DNA of 64,000 bases from DASQZK01 sp963764345 (GCA_963764345.1 CAVXSF010000013.1:264595-328594); one strand, 5' to 3'. Shown: positions 9,051 to 19,410, counted from the first letter of the stretch. Program-made: numbers and translations. The notes: a model not told the origin generated them from the sequence alone.

Positions 9051-9566
9051 ATGACATCCATTGAATTTAAACATAGAGTCATTCCTGTCGGGAACAAGCT
9101 GTTTCATTTTGCCCGGATACTCCTCAAGGATGAAGATGAAGCGAAAGATGCGGTTCAGGAAACATACCTGAAGCTCTGGAAAATGAAGGATGAGCTGTCT
9201 TCCATTCAAAATATGGAAGCTTTTGCGATGAAACTGACCAGGAACTGGTGCCTCGACCGTATAAAAGCCAAAAAACCTGTACTGGTTGAGGCCTACACAG
9301 GACGGTTCGACATGAGGGAAGAAGAGGAAAACCCTCATAAAGCCCTGGAAAATGCAGAGAGTATGAAACACTATTTGCGGATGACGGAAACTTTGCCCGA
9401 ACAACAACGGATTATCATCCATCTCAGGGATCTGCAAGGATATGAATTTGATGAGATAGCTGAAGTAACCGGAATGACGGTGAACAACATCCGGGTAAAC
9501 TTATCCCGGGCACGTACGAAGATCAGAGAAAACATGATAAAACTTGACCATTATGGACAGGAATGA
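9051..9566 (+). CDS. ECF RNA polymerase sigma factor (sigma-70 family)
   Basis: A 171-residue sigma factor with region 2 at about 10-80 (ARILLKDEDEAKDAVQETYLKLWKMKD, then MKLTRNWCLDRIKAKK) and region 4 at about 112-165 (LPEQQRIIIHLRDLQGYEFDEIAEVTGMTVNNIRVNLSRARTKIRE is the helix-turn-helix stretch, quoted here in outline: LPEQQ, GYEFDEIAE, NNIRVNLSRAR). Size and layout are typical of Bacteroidota ECF factors. Its last 23 bases overlap the start of the anti-sigma-like gene, implying translational coupling. It probably transcribes the flanking DUF4252 genes. A near-match box TACTTTTA lies at 9018-9025. Confidence 0.92.
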   Translation: MTSIEFKHRVIPVGNKLFHFARILLKDEDEAKDAVQETYLKLWKMKDELSSIQNMEAFAMKLTRNWCLDRIKAKKPVLVEAYTGRFDMREEEENPHKALENAESMKHYLRMTETLPEQQRIIIHLRDLQGYEFDEIAEVTGMTVNNIRVNLSRARTKIRENMIKLDHYGQE

Positions 9567-10128
9567 AGCCGAAATCCTGCTGCGTAAATTTTATCGCGGC
9601 GAAACAAGCCTGGAAGAAGAAAAAGCCCTTCGCAGCTATTTTTCTTCCGGGGAGGATATCTCACCTGAGTTTTCCGCTGATAAGGCATTGTTTGACATGT
9701 ATGCCGGAGCTTCCCATTCATTTATCAGTGAGAAGGAACTGGAGGATATGATCGATGATCTGGAAACCGACATCCCTCATTCAAATGTCATACATCTCAA
9801 CAGGCACAATTTATACAGATTTGCTGCCATAGCAGCATCCGTCGTTATCCTGCTCGCAGCATACATGGGGTACCATTATACACAGACTGATAAAAACACA
9901 GCGGTTCTGACCGACACCTATAAAGGAAATCCGGTAATGGCCTATGCTGAAACCAAACGCGTGCTCGTGTATGTGTCGCAACAGTTTAACCGGGGTACAA
10001 ACCAGCTCTCCAGCATTTCAAAACTGAACGAGCCGGCCGACCAGCTGAAAAACCTGAATAAATTAAATGAAGGACTGGATAAGCTGAAACTGATTGATCA
10101 GCTCAATGAAAATACTGAAAAACAATGA
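9544..10128 (+). CDS. Putative anti-sigma factor, single-pass membrane protein
   Basis: A 194-residue protein starting MDRNEAEILLRKFYRGETSLEEEKALRSYF, the pattern of Bacteroidota anti-sigma and FecR-like cytoplasmic heads. There is one membrane span at about 97-117 (YRFAAIAASVVILLAAYMGYHY). The outer C-terminal part is rich in Leu, Asn and Lys (KLNEPADQLKNLNKLNEGLDKLK) and likely helical or coiled-coil. It overlaps the sigma gene by 23 bases. Inference: it holds the ECF factor at the membrane. No FecR sensor domain is present, so the signal must come through the short helical tail. Confidence 0.72.
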   Translation: MTIMDRNEAEILLRKFYRGETSLEEEKALRSYFSSGEDISPEFSADKALFDMYAGASHSFISEKELEDMIDDLETDIPHSNVIHLNRHNLYRFAAIAASVVILLAAYMGYHYTQTDKNTAVLTDTYKGNPVMAYAETKRVLVYVSQQFNRGTNQLSSISKLNEPADQLKNLNKLNEGLDKLKLIDQLNENTEKQ

Positions 10129-10210
10129 CAACCTTTTATCAATGCCGGTTCTTTTCCGGCCTCCGGGATTCCGATGTCCTGTTCCTTGAAAATAAAAAAC
10201 ATAAAATATC

Positions 10211-10738
10211 ATGAAAAAGCTCCTGCTTATATTCGCACTCATAATGCCGGCATTTATACTGCAGGCACAGAATTCCGCCCTCGACAAGCTCTTTGAAAAG
10301 TATTCGGGCGCCGATGGATTTACCACCGTATATATCTCAAAAGCCATGTTCGAAATGTTCGCCGATCTCGACACAACGCCGAAAGACAGGGACGAGATGC
10401 AACAGACTATCGGGAAACTCTCCGGTATCAGGATCCTGGCCGTGGAAGACCCTGAAAAAATACCGGCCGGCTTTAACCTGTATAATGAGGTGATGAATGC
10501 CACGAAAAATTTCAAATATGAAGAACTTATGGTGGTCAAGGATGAAGGAAGTAACGTTAAATTTCTCATTCAGAAGAAAGGTGTGAAAATCTCCGAACTG
10601 CTTCTTATCGTTGGAGGAAAAGACAACAATGTGGCCATCAGTATCCAGGGGGATATTGACCTGAAGAGCATTTCAAAACTCTCCAAGGTGATGAATATTG
10701 AAGGGATGAACCAGCTCGACAATATCGATAAGAAGTGA
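10211..10738 (+). CDS. DUF4252 family exported protein (second copy)
   Basis: A 175-residue protein with signal peptide MKKLLLIFALIMPAFILQAQ. The mature start NSALDKLFEKYSGADGFTTVYISKAMFEMF and the later segment FLIQKKGVKISELLLIVGGKDNN match the first DUF4252 copy. It lies 82 bases after the anti-sigma-like gene and completes a DUF4252 / sigma / anti-sigma / DUF4252 set, all on the plus strand. Probably exported to the periplasm or outer membrane. No catalytic motif is visible. Confidence 0.88.
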   Translation: MKKLLLIFALIMPAFILQAQNSALDKLFEKYSGADGFTTVYISKAMFEMFADLDTTPKDRDEMQQTIGKLSGIRILAVEDPEKIPAGFNLYNEVMNATKNFKYEELMVVKDEGSNVKFLIQKKGVKISELLLIVGGKDNNVAISIQGDIDLKSISKLSKVMNIEGMNQLDNIDKK

Positions 10739-10858
10739 GGAAATGTAACCTTCCCACATCTATCCTTCATTTCCTGTTGTTGCCTATGATGACATTCTCT
10801 TCGAGTCTCAACACCGCCATTTCGTCCAAAACGGATCCGGACAATCCTGCAAACCCTG

Positions 10859-13793
10859 GTGAGGCCGGGAATCTTCCTTCTCCTGATGATCCTTCCGGGT
10901 TTCATAACGCCTGTCAGTGCTCAGCCATTTTCCCTTGAGGGGAAGGTGATCGATGCTGCCAACCAACGGCCACTGGCCTTTGTAAACATTGCTGTAAAAG
11001 GCACCCGGTACGGCTGCACGTCGGATATTGACGGGCATTTCATCCTCAAAACACCCGACAGGCCTTCCGTAATATCCCTGAGCTACATTGGATATGAATC
11101 AGCTGAATACAAGGTTGAAGATCCTGACCGGTATATGGTCATTCCCATGAAGAGTAAACCGGTCAACCTCGGTGAAGTCATGGTTTACCCCGGAGTAAAT
11201 CCGGCCAACCGTATTATTAACCTGGTGATTGAAAACCGGAAGATAAATAACCCGGAAAAAATGGAATCTTTCAGTTATGATTCCTACAATAAATTTTTTG
11301 CTACAGCATACACATCCGGACAGGGGAAACCGGATCTTTCCATAACCGATACGGTAGCTTTTGAATCCCTGGCTGCGGATACGGCAAACTCTGCCAGACA
11401 GCCAGATATAACAACCCCTGTATTCAGACCAGATTCAGCAATGATCGTATCTTTCCTCCACGATACGGCCATTGTCCATCCTCTCCTGCGAAACATGCTT
11501 TCCGACTCTTCAGACCGTCTCAAAGTGAAGATGGCCGTGCAATTCATTAAAGATAACCCAAGGCTTCTCAAAGAGAACGGGATCTTGTCAGATACCACAC
11601 AATCATGGCAATCCTTTTTCCCCGGATTACCGGCACCCGGTAATGATACTGTCTCTTTGGAACCCTGGCTTCAGTTTGCCGATACCCTTCTAAAAGATCC
11701 GGGAGTACTGGCATTCCTCGTCCCGGCTATTGATTCCGTGTTAAGTGACACGGCAATGTCTGCTAAACTGTTCGGCAAAACAGCGCTGGAAGAAATAATG
11801 GCCGGCACGGCAGGATACCGTAAAGCAAGACTCTGGTGAGGATGACTTTTCCCTGGATAAACAGGACCTTTTCCTCATGGAGAGTATTACGCACCGCGAA
11901 TTTCTCAGACCCGACCTGAGCAAAGAGACGGTTGTGGCCACCCGGACTTCCGGTCTTCAGGATCCACTTTTCGTACTTCTCGCCACACAGATCCAGTCCT
12001 TTTCCTTCTATAACGAAGTGATCCGGATCATGAACAAAAACTATATCAATCCTGTCAGTAAAGGCAGTACCTCGAAATACTTTTTTCATATCGAAGACAC
12101 CGTTTTCAATGAGGGCAGTACCGACACGGTTTTTATCATCTCCTTTCAGCCTAAAAGGAACACCAGGTTCGACGGTCTGAAAGGATTGCTCTACATCAAC
12201 AGTAACAAATGGGCTATTCAGAATGTCATTGCCGGGTCGGCCAGAAAAGAACTGGTCGATATAAAGATCCAGCAGCAATACGACTTCCTTGACGGACGTC
12301 AATGGTTCCCCGAACAACTCAACACCGAACTGACCCTGAACCAGGAGAGCATTATAACCATGGACGGGGACAGCAATTCTTACCTGCCGATCGGCATAGG
12401 CAGGACATACATCAAAAATGTGATCCTCAACCCGGAACTCAGGAAAAGGCAGTTCGATGCTGTTGCTGTCGAGGTTGACCGGCAGGCTACAAAAAGGGAT
12501 TCTGTTTTCTGGAATCAATATCGTGCCGTCGCTCTTACACAGAAAGACCGGGAAACGTACCGCTTCATGGACAGCCTGGGCCGTGAATATCATTTTGACA
12601 GGTATGCCAGAAATTTCTTTACCTGGAAATCGGGGTACCTGCCGGTAAAATTCATCAATATCAACCTGAGCGATCTCCTTCTTTACAACCGCTATGAAGG
12701 CCTCAGGTCCGAACTCGATCTCACCACCAATCAGAATTTCTCCCGGCTCATCAACCTTGCCGGATATTTTGCCTATGGCACCGGAGACCGGAGCTTCAAA
12801 TACGGCGGATCAACTTCGATTCAGTTTCGCAGTGATTTCGAGCCATGGGTGAAGTTTTCATACGGCCATGACATCGCTGCTTATGGGATTGGAAAAATTA
12901 CGACCGACATGACCTGGTTCAGCGACCAGTACCTGCGGCGTTTCATGGTAACGGAGATGACACCGGTGGAGACCTTTGATGCGGCTTTTGGTTTCAGGGC
13001 TTTCCGCTACCAGAAATGGCAGTTGTCGCTGCAACGTTTCGGCTATGGCAGGCTATCTCCGTTTGAGACTGCGCCAGTCGGGGTTGACGGTGGTTCTTCT
13101 TCAAAGGTATTCACGGAAGCTTCCATCGGTGTAAGATTTGCCTATAAAGAGAAGCTCGTTAAAACCATGCAGCAGGAATTGCTTCAGAGTCTGAATCACG
13201 AACCGGTAAGAACCAGGTACCCGGTAATATGGCTGACATATACCCGGGGTCTGCGGGATGTCCTGAACGGCGGTTACAGCTATAACAGGCTGGATGCCCG
13301 TATGGAGAAATCCTTCTTCATAAAATACCTCGGCACTTCAAGTGTGATTCTCGAAGGTGGCATCATCGGCCACGACCTGCCTTACACCAGGCTTTACAAT
13401 GCACCTTCTTCCTATAGACATTTCACCATAGAGGCACCCAATAGTTTCGGCACCATGCGGATGAATGAATTTGTCTCCGACCGGTATGTGTACCTCTTCT
13501 TTAATCACAATTTCGGCAAACTTTTAATCCGCACCGATCATTTTCAGCCGGAGATCCATCTGATCACCAATGCAGGCTTTGGCGACAGATCCACTCTTGC
13601 CGCGGCAGAGCGACCCGGCTGGGAGAAGACCATGAACCGGGGGTTTTATGAATCCGGGATCATGATCAGAAACCTGTTGAACCTGAAACTGGTGAAATTC
13701 GGGCTGGGCCTTTATTACCGCTATGGCCCCTATGCCTTCAGCAGCCCGAAGGATAATTTTGCGTTTAAATTTTCCATCGGTGGACCGTTTTAG
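10859..13793 (+). CDS. DUF5686/carboxypeptidase-regulatory-like outer membrane protein, frameshifted
   Basis: Two adjacent frames form one gene. The first (10859-11839, GTG start, signal ending in VSAQ) has a carboxypeptidase-like regulatory domain (LEGKVIDAANQRPLAFVNIAV, SYIGYES), followed by PANRIINLVIENRKINNPEKMESFSYDSYNKFF, the DUF5686 entry. It stops at 11839. The next frame reads KQDSGEDDFSLDKQDLFLMES, joins at 11877 and runs to 13793. It contains SGLQDPLFVLLATQIQSFSFYNE and ends in a beta-barrel with a terminal GGPF. Removing one A from AAA at 11822-11824 gives one 977-residue protein. The Ser/Thr/Asp-rich stretch at about residues 155-315 is longer than I expect for the family. Confidence 0.82.
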
Positions 13794-14112
13794 GCAAAAG
13801 ATAACTCAGGTCTGCCGGTATCGGCTACCCGGTATCTAAAAAGGCATGAGAAACGTTTCCCGGATGAAGTAATCTCTCATGATCGTATTTTTTATGTAAT
13901 ATTGTTTATTGTTTGAGATTCAGGATTTAAACGGTCCCGCCAAAATCAAAATTAATCATATTTCCCGGAGAACGAACAGCCGGATCTGCAGGATAGTTTT
14001 GAAGGACAACTGTCCGGTTTCGCCAATGGATCCAAGGTGAAAACCTTCCGCAGTTCATTCATGGATGTGTTCTCCCCGGGGGGTCTGAATATACCGGGAA
14101 GGAAAAACTCAA
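13794..14112. other. Intergenic gap, no supported gene
   Basis: About 320 bases between the DUF5686 gene and rhaM. One plus-strand frame is open from 13956 to about 14142 (reading FRSSFMDVFSPGGLNIPGRK), but it has no start signal and overlaps rhaM. It could be a gene remnant. I found no promoter matching TAnnTTTG. Confidence 0.4.
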
Positions 14113-14439
14113 ATGTCAAAGACCATGAAGCGAATAGCTTTTAAAATGAAACTGAAACCGGGATGCAAAGAGGAATATATACGCCGGCACAAAGCGATCT
14201 GGCCGGAAATGAAGAAGTTGTTGCAGGACGCGGGTGTACGCGATTATTCGATCTTTTTCGACGAAGAGACCGGCACCTTGTTCGCTGTGCAGAAGCTCAC
14301 CGGTGAAAGTGGATCACAGGATCTCGGCAGCCACGATGTCCTGAGAAAATGGTGGTCATACATGGCCGATCTCATGGAAACGAATGCTGACCTGTCACCG
14401 GTAAGTGTACCGCTTGAGGAAGTGTTTCATCTCGCATAG
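14113..14439 (+). CDS. rhaM: L-rhamnose mutarotase
   Basis: A 108-residue protein of the RhaM family, which interconverts the anomers of L-rhamnose. Family features are MKRIAFKMKLKPGCKEEYIRRHKAIWPEM, with the catalytic His in YIRRHKAIWPE, DYSIFFDEETGTLFAVQKL, and WWSYMADLMETNAD followed by a VFHLA ending. The true start may be the Met at 14125 (MKRIAFK), since the first four residues add nothing. It lies 89 bases upstream of the GH106 rhamnosidase gene on the same strand, so released rhamnose is the likely substrate. No rhamnose isomerase or kinase is in the window. Confidence 0.92.
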   Translation: MSKTMKRIAFKMKLKPGCKEEYIRRHKAIWPEMKKLLQDAGVRDYSIFFDEETGTLFAVQKLTGESGSQDLGSHDVLRKWWSYMADLMETNADLSPVSVPLEEVFHLA

Positions 14440-14528
14440 ACCGGACTGCAATGTTCCTTTGAATTGAAATCCTTTATCCGGCTTTTATTGTCTTTACAGT
14501 TATTCCATTCTTGTTATTACAAAAGGAT

Positions 14529-17360
14529 ATGCGGTATTTTAAAATTTCCTTCCTGGCAGCAGCCCTTCTTTCCCTCCTGATGTCGTGCGATCATGCGGGT
14601 AAATCGAGGTTGAACCCCTGGCCGGAAATTTCCAGTACCACCCGTCCGTGGACACGCTGGTGGTGGATGGGTAACGCGGTGAACAGCCAGGAACTGGGAT
14701 CTCTCCTGGATCAGTACCATGAGGCCGGCTTCGGAGGTGTTGAGATCACCCCTGTATATGGCGTCAAAGGTTTCGGGGAACAGTATATCGATTTTCTCTC
14801 GCCTGCCTGGATGGATATGCTTCACTACACTACCGGAAGGGCAGGATCTCTCGGAATGCAGGTGGATATGAACCTTGGCACCGGATGGCCCTTTGGCGGT
14901 CCTCAGATCACCCCTGAATATGCTGCTTCAGAACTCATCGTTCAGACGTATTCAATGACAGCCGGAAATCGTTTAAACAGCAAAATCATCGTTGAGGATT
15001 CACTTCAGAGAGCCACCGGAGCAATCCTGGTTGCCCTCACGGCATACAATACAGATGGTGAACGTGTGCCCCTTACCGGACGCACAGACACGGCCGGATA
15101 TCTGGACTGGACACCCGGTCCCGGTACATGGCAACTTTATGCAGCCTTTGAAGGGAAGACCGGGCAAAGGGTAAAACGTGCAGCCCCCGGAGGAGAGGGA
15201 CTGGTAATGGATCACCTGTCGGAAGCCGCCCTGAAGTGTTACCTCAACCGTTTTGATGCTGCCTTTGGTTCGGAAAATCCTGCTATCCGCTGCTATTTCA
15301 ACGACAGCTACGAGGTATACCATGCCAGCTATTCTTCCGGCCTTTTCGATGAATTTCTGAAACGGAGGGGATATGATGCCCGGACTTTTCTCAAAGAACT
15401 GGTTAGCCGTGAAGATAATGATACCGTTGAGCGTGTCCAGGCTGATTACCGTCTGACCATGGCGGAGATGCTCCTGAATAATTTTACCCGGCCATGGAGT
15501 GAATGGATCCACCATAAACAGGCCCTATCGAGAAACCAGGCCCACGGATCGCCGGGAAACCTTCTTGATCTTTACGCTGCGGTGGATATCCCTGAATGTG
15601 AAACCTTCGGATCGAACCGGTTTTCCATTCCCGGGCTTCATGATTACAGCCCGGATACCATCAAGCCTGAACCGGATCCGGTGATGATGAAATTTGCTTC
15701 CTCGGCAGCTCATGTCATGGGTAAACCGCTTATTTCATCTGAAACATTTACCTGGCTGGGAGAGCATTTCAAAGTCCCTTTGTCGGAATGCAAGCCCGAA
15801 GCTGAAATGGCGTTCCTGTCCGGAGTCAACCACCTCTTTTACCATGGAACAGCGTACTCACCCGGAGAGGTCTCATGGCCGGGATGGCTCTTCTATGCTT
15901 CGGTAAACTTTTCACCTTCCAATACCTTCTGGACCCATCTGAAAGGATTAAATGATTACATCACCCGCTGCCAGTCTGTGCTACAGGCCGGCCGGCCCGA
16001 CAATGACATCCTTGTCTACTGGCCTGTTAACGACATCTGGCACCGCCAGGGCCCCCTGGAACTGCAATTGTCGACCAGTAATATAGACGACTGGCTGGTA
16101 CCTACACCTTTTTACAGCCTTTGCCGCGGGCTGATGGATAAAGGGTATACGCTTGATTTTTTGTCGGACGATATGATCAGCAAGGCTGAAGTGGAAAAGA
16201 AGAAGGTCCGGATCTCACCTGAAGGTGCAGCGTACAAAATAATTGTCGTGCCTGATACCCGGTTTATGCCCTTATCGACACTGCACGATCTGCTCCGGCT
16301 GGCACGAAACGGGGCGGTCATTCTTTTTGAAAGCCTCCCCTCGGGTGTTCCCGGGATGGGACAACTGGCATCCCGCACTGAGAAATTTCACACTGCACTC
16401 GACAGTCTGTCCTTTACAGGAACCGGAGACCTGTCGGTATTGCATGCCAAAGGCGGAGGAATGGTGATGGTCTCGGAAGATGTTACTGCGGCCCTGACCC
16501 ATGCCGGTGTGCAGCCGGAGGGACTGACCGGCACCGGCTTGAAATTTGTCCGAAGACGCGTCGGAGAGGAAACATGGTATTATCTCGTGAACCATTCCGC
16601 CAGCACCGTCGATGGACTGATCCCCCTGAACGTCCGTGCCAGGTCGGCTATTTTGCTTGACCCTCAGAACGGACAGTATGGTATCGCCGATGTAACACAT
16701 GAAGAGGGAAAAATTCTCGTCAGGCTAACTCTGGAACCGGGACAAACGCTCTTTGTCTGTGCAACGGACCATGACAGTGAGGTGGCCGCACACTGGAAGT
16801 ATGTGGCATCAACAGGCACTCCGCTGGTGCCGGCAGGACCCTGGACATTGAAATTTATCACCGGAGGCCCGGTATTGCCCACAACCCGCCAGATTGAAGA
16901 ACCGGTGCCATGGACTTCCCTGCACGACAGCCTGGCGCAGTGGTTTTCCGGCACTGCCGAATATTCCGTGAATTTTGATATCGACAGCCTTTCTGCCGGG
17001 GATTACCTCCTCGAACCCGGCGATTTACTTGAAAGTGCACATGTATGGGTCAATGATCATGATGCAGGAATCATCTGGAGTTTGCCCTATAAACTCCGGA
17101 TCGGGCAATTCCTCAGGAAAGGAAACAATACACTTCGAATTGAAGTCGCAAACCTGATGGCGAACAGGATCATCTACATGGATAAAAAAGGGATTGAATG
17201 GAGGAAATTCCACGATATCAATTTTGTGAACCAGGAATACAAACCCTTTGACGCCTCGGCATGGGACCCGCTGCCGTCAGGGTTGTCAGGACCGGTCAGG
17301 ATCGTGCCGGTTTATTTTACGGCCGCGCCGCAGGAAAAGGCTTCTACAGCGTCCCGGTAA
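14529..17360 (+). CDS. GH106 alpha-L-rhamnosidase lipoprotein
   Basis: I chose ATG 14529 (MRYFKISFLAAALLSLLMSC), giving 943 residues. A TTG at 14511 is possible. The signal ends in a lipobox (LLMSC). The catalytic part opens with TRPWTRWWWMGNAV, then YHEAGFGGVEITPVYG and DMNLGTGWPFGGPQITPE, all hallmarks of GH106 N-terminal barrels. Further on come RCYFNDSYEV, ISSETFTWLGEHFKVPLSE and VNHLFYHGTAYSP. The C-terminal 200 residues form a galactose-binding-like domain (VWVNDHDAGIIWSLPYKL). It should release terminal L-rhamnose from pectic or bacterial glycans at the cell surface. Its 3' end overlaps the convergent DUF4434 gene by 17 bases. Confidence 0.9.
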   Translation: MRYFKISFLAAALLSLLMSCDHAGKSRLNPWPEISSTTRPWTRWWWMGNAVNSQELGSLLDQYHEAGFGGVEITPVYGVKGFGEQYIDFLSPAWMDMLHYTTGRAGSLGMQVDMNLGTGWPFGGPQITPEYAASELIVQTYSMTAGNRLNSKIIVEDSLQRATGAILVALTAYNTDGERVPLTGRTDTAGYLDWTPGPGTWQLYAAFEGKTGQRVKRAAPGGEGLVMDHLSEAALKCYLNRFDAAFGSENPAIRCYFNDSYEVYHASYSSGLFDEFLKRRGYDARTFLKELVSREDNDTVERVQADYRLTMAEMLLNNFTRPWSEWIHHKQALSRNQAHGSPGNLLDLYAAVDIPECETFGSNRFSIPGLHDYSPDTIKPEPDPVMMKFASSAAHVMGKPLISSETFTWLGEHFKVPLSECKPEAEMAFLSGVNHLFYHGTAYSPGEVSWPGWLFYASVNFSPSNTFWTHLKGLNDYITRCQSVLQAGRPDNDILVYWPVNDIWHRQGPLELQLSTSNIDDWLVPTPFYSLCRGLMDKGYTLDFLSDDMISKAEVEKKKVRISPEGAAYKIIVVPDTRFMPLSTLHDLLRLARNGAVILFESLPSGVPGMGQLASRTEKFHTALDSLSFTGTGDLSVLHAKGGGMVMVSEDVTAALTHAGVQPEGLTGTGLKFVRRRVGEETWYYLVNHSASTVDGLIPLNVRARSAILLDPQNGQYGIADVTHEEGKILVRLTLEPGQTLFVCATDHDSEVAAHWKYVASTGTPLVPAGPWTLKFITGGPVLPTTRQIEEPVPWTSLHDSLAQWFSGTAEYSVNFDIDSLSAGDYLLEPGDLLESAHVWVNDHDAGIIWSLPYKLRIGQFLRKGNNTLRIEVANLMANRIIYMDKKGIEWRKFHDINFVNQEYKPFDASAWDPLPSGLSGPVRIVPVYFTAAPQEKASTASR

Positions 17361-18246
17361 ACTCCTTGTACCTTTCAAACAAGGTATGCGCTGAAGGATA
17401 TATCGAATTGGGACTCATGAAATGTGAAAATTCAAAGGTAATGAGTTTTTCAACGCCCGCTTCCTCTGCAATATCCATCTTCATTTTCAGGTTACGCCAG
17501 TCGATAGGCAGAAAATTGATGGGCATGCCTCTTTCAAAACTCTCGATGTTGGCCCAGGACATGATATGATATTTATCTGCCAGTTTTTTATTGATCCTGG
17601 TAAACACTTCCAACTCCGAAAAATCAACCTGTCCGTCCTGAAAAGCAACGATATCGACCATGCCGGAAAGGCCTGCGAAAATACTGTCCCACTGTGCCTC
17701 ATGATCTTCAGGGGTTATCGGGTTCTCAAACTGCTTGCGGCCCTTTACATAAGGTGACATGAGTACGGGGAGATCCTTAATCTCTTTTAACGATTTACAC
17801 AGCCCTGCCGTAAGCCTGATCTGAGAATCGTCATAAACATGCAATTCGTGGCTGGCATACCAGCCCCTGAAAGCTTTCCTGTCTCCATATTTCCCGGCGA
17901 CTTCATGGGCAAGCTCAGTGTTGAGATCCAGTTCTTTCTGGTACTGACCTTCATGCCAGTATTTTCCCGAATCATAAAGGCCAAAGAAAAAATCCATGCC
18001 GCAACGTTCTGCCTGATCCAGGAAAACATCCACCAGGTCTGTATAAACGGGCCGTATGGCGAGGTGCTTTTTCAGGGTCCGGGATTCGAAGGTCATCTTG
18101 TCTTTATATCCGCAGCGGATGAGAATGACCGTGTCGATACCCACTGATTTCATGGCGTCAAAGTCTTTTTGCCATTCCTTCACACCCCAGTTTGAGGAGG
18201 GTATGTCATGTGATATTTCATCCAGAAAGGTACCGGTGATCTTCAT
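17344..18246 (-). CDS. DUF4434 TIM-barrel protein, putative glycoside hydrolase
   Basis: A 300-residue protein without a signal peptide. It opens ITGTFLDEISHDIPSSNWGVKEW and continues DFDAMKSVGIDTVILIRCGY, the start of DUF4434 proteins, which resemble GH TIM barrels. Later elements are FFGLYDSGKYWHEG, GWYASHEL (a candidate acid/base Glu), LMSPYVKGRKQFENP and DIVAFQDGQVDF. Lacking export signals, it would act on cytoplasmic substrates such as imported disaccharides. It starts 3 bases after the stop of the epimerase gene, so the two are co-transcribed. Catalytic activity is inferred. Confidence 0.8.
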   Translation of the reverse strand: MKITGTFLDEISHDIPSSNWGVKEWQKDFDAMKSVGIDTVILIRCGYKDKMTFESRTLKKHLAIRPVYTDLVDVFLDQAERCGMDFFFGLYDSGKYWHEGQYQKELDLNTELAHEVAGKYGDRKAFRGWYASHELHVYDDSQIRLTAGLCKSLKEIKDLPVLMSPYVKGRKQFENPITPEDHEAQWDSIFAGLSGMVDIVAFQDGQVDFSELEVFTRINKKLADKYHIMSWANIESFERGMPINFLPIDWRNLKMKMDIAEEAGVEKLITFEFSHFMSPNSIYPSAHTLFERYKEFTGTL

Positions 18247-18249
18247 GTT

Positions 18250-19410
18250 TTATATGGTAAGGTTGTCGAGTATCTTCAGACAAAGATACAGAGTGCGGGG
18301 CACATGAAAGCATCCTTTGTAAGGTCCCCCCTTGAAATCCATGAAAACTTCTCCTTCACGGTTCAGGTATCCGTACCATTCCCCGTTCTGATTGTCTGAA
18401 AAATGAGAGAATGCATAATCCCTGACCAGCTGAAACCGGTTCAGATCATCAGGTCTCCCGGTTTCAGAATACAGCAGGAGAAAGGCGTACATCGCTTCAC
18501 AGTGAGGCCACCAGAGTTTTCTGTCCCACTCGAGCCTCGTGGGTGAAGATCCACCGGCATCGAGGAAATAGAAAATACCACCATGTTCATTGTCCCATCC
18601 CGCATCGAATGACTGGCGAATCATCCGGCCTGCCACGATGTCCAGGTCCTGGTCTCCCAGCATATCAGCCCAGTGCTTAAGAAACCATCCGGCTTCAATG
18701 GCATGCCCCGGGTTTAATAACCGTGCATCCGACAAATTGAGCGGCTCCCCGCCTGCAACAATATTTTCATAGACCAGTCCATTGACAAAATGAGCTTTCA
18801 CACTGTCGATGCAATACCTGACCTTATCGGAGATAAGACTGAAATCCTGACCAAAGACTTCTTCAGCCACATTGAGAAGGATCATCGGTACGGCGAGGGA
18901 CTGAAATCCGGCCTCACCGGAAAATTTAGTGCGACCGAGGAGTGAGGCGTCACCGCTCCATTCCCATATTCTTTGAAACATCAGCTTCGCTTCGTCGAGC
19001 ATCTCCCCCGATCCTGTCGCTCTACCGTATTCGGCCAGGGCCATTGTATAAAAACATTCGGTGAAGAGCTTGCGCTGCATATATACCGGCCGGCCCGTTT
19101 CATTTAATGAAAAATATACCCGGCCGTTTTCGGTAACGGCATACTTTTTCATGAAATCCATTCCGTGGCGTGCAATGTCCAGCCAATTCCTGTCGTGTGA
19201 AAAGGTATTGTACAATTTACTGAACATCCAGATCTGGCGACCGTGAAGCCACATGTATTTCGTCGTATCGTAAACGCTGCCGTCACGTGATAAGCAGTTG
19301 TAGTACCCTCCGTTGCTTTTGTCCAGGGAATATTTCTCCCAGAAAGGAATAACCGAATTGAAAAGCTCGTTTTCGAATTCGGTCTTCAGGGAGTCAATGT
19401 CTAAATTCAT
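18250..19410 (-). CDS. AGE-family sugar 2-epimerase (N-acylglucosamine 2-epimerase-like)
   Basis: I use the ATG at 19410 (MNLDIDSLKTEFENEL), giving 386 residues. A longer frame overlaps the upstream usp gene. It is an (alpha/alpha)6 barrel of the AGE family with the usual landmarks: WLHGRQIWMFSKLY, GHAIEAGWFLKHWAD with an active-site His, NEHGGIFYFLD, WWPHCEAMYAFLLLY with a second His, and GPYKGCFHVPRTLYLC near the C terminus. Members epimerise N-acetylglucosamine/mannosamine, cellobiose or mannose at C2, or isomerise mannose and glucose. Which applies cannot be told here. It starts 10 bases after the usp stop and is followed directly by DUF4434. Confidence 0.88.
   Translation of the reverse strand: MNLDIDSLKTEFENELFNSVIPFWEKYSLDKSNGGYYNCLSRDGSVYDTTKYMWLHGRQIWMFSKLYNTFSHDRNWLDIARHGMDFMKKYAVTENGRVYFSLNETGRPVYMQRKLFTECFYTMALAEYGRATGSGEMLDEAKLMFQRIWEWSGDASLLGRTKFSGEAGFQSLAVPMILLNVAEEVFGQDFSLISDKVRYCIDSVKAHFVNGLVYENIVAGGEPLNLSDARLLNPGHAIEAGWFLKHWADMLGDQDLDIVAGRMIRQSFDAGWDNEHGGIFYFLDAGGSSPTRLEWDRKLWWPHCEAMYAFLLLYSETGRPDDLNRFQLVRDYAFSHFSDNQNGEWYGYLNREGEVFMDFKGGPYKGCFHVPRTLYLCLKILDNLTI

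Noticed and set aside
13956..14142. A short coding remnant before rhaM
   Set aside because: About 60 open codons with no start, no promoter and no family match I can name.
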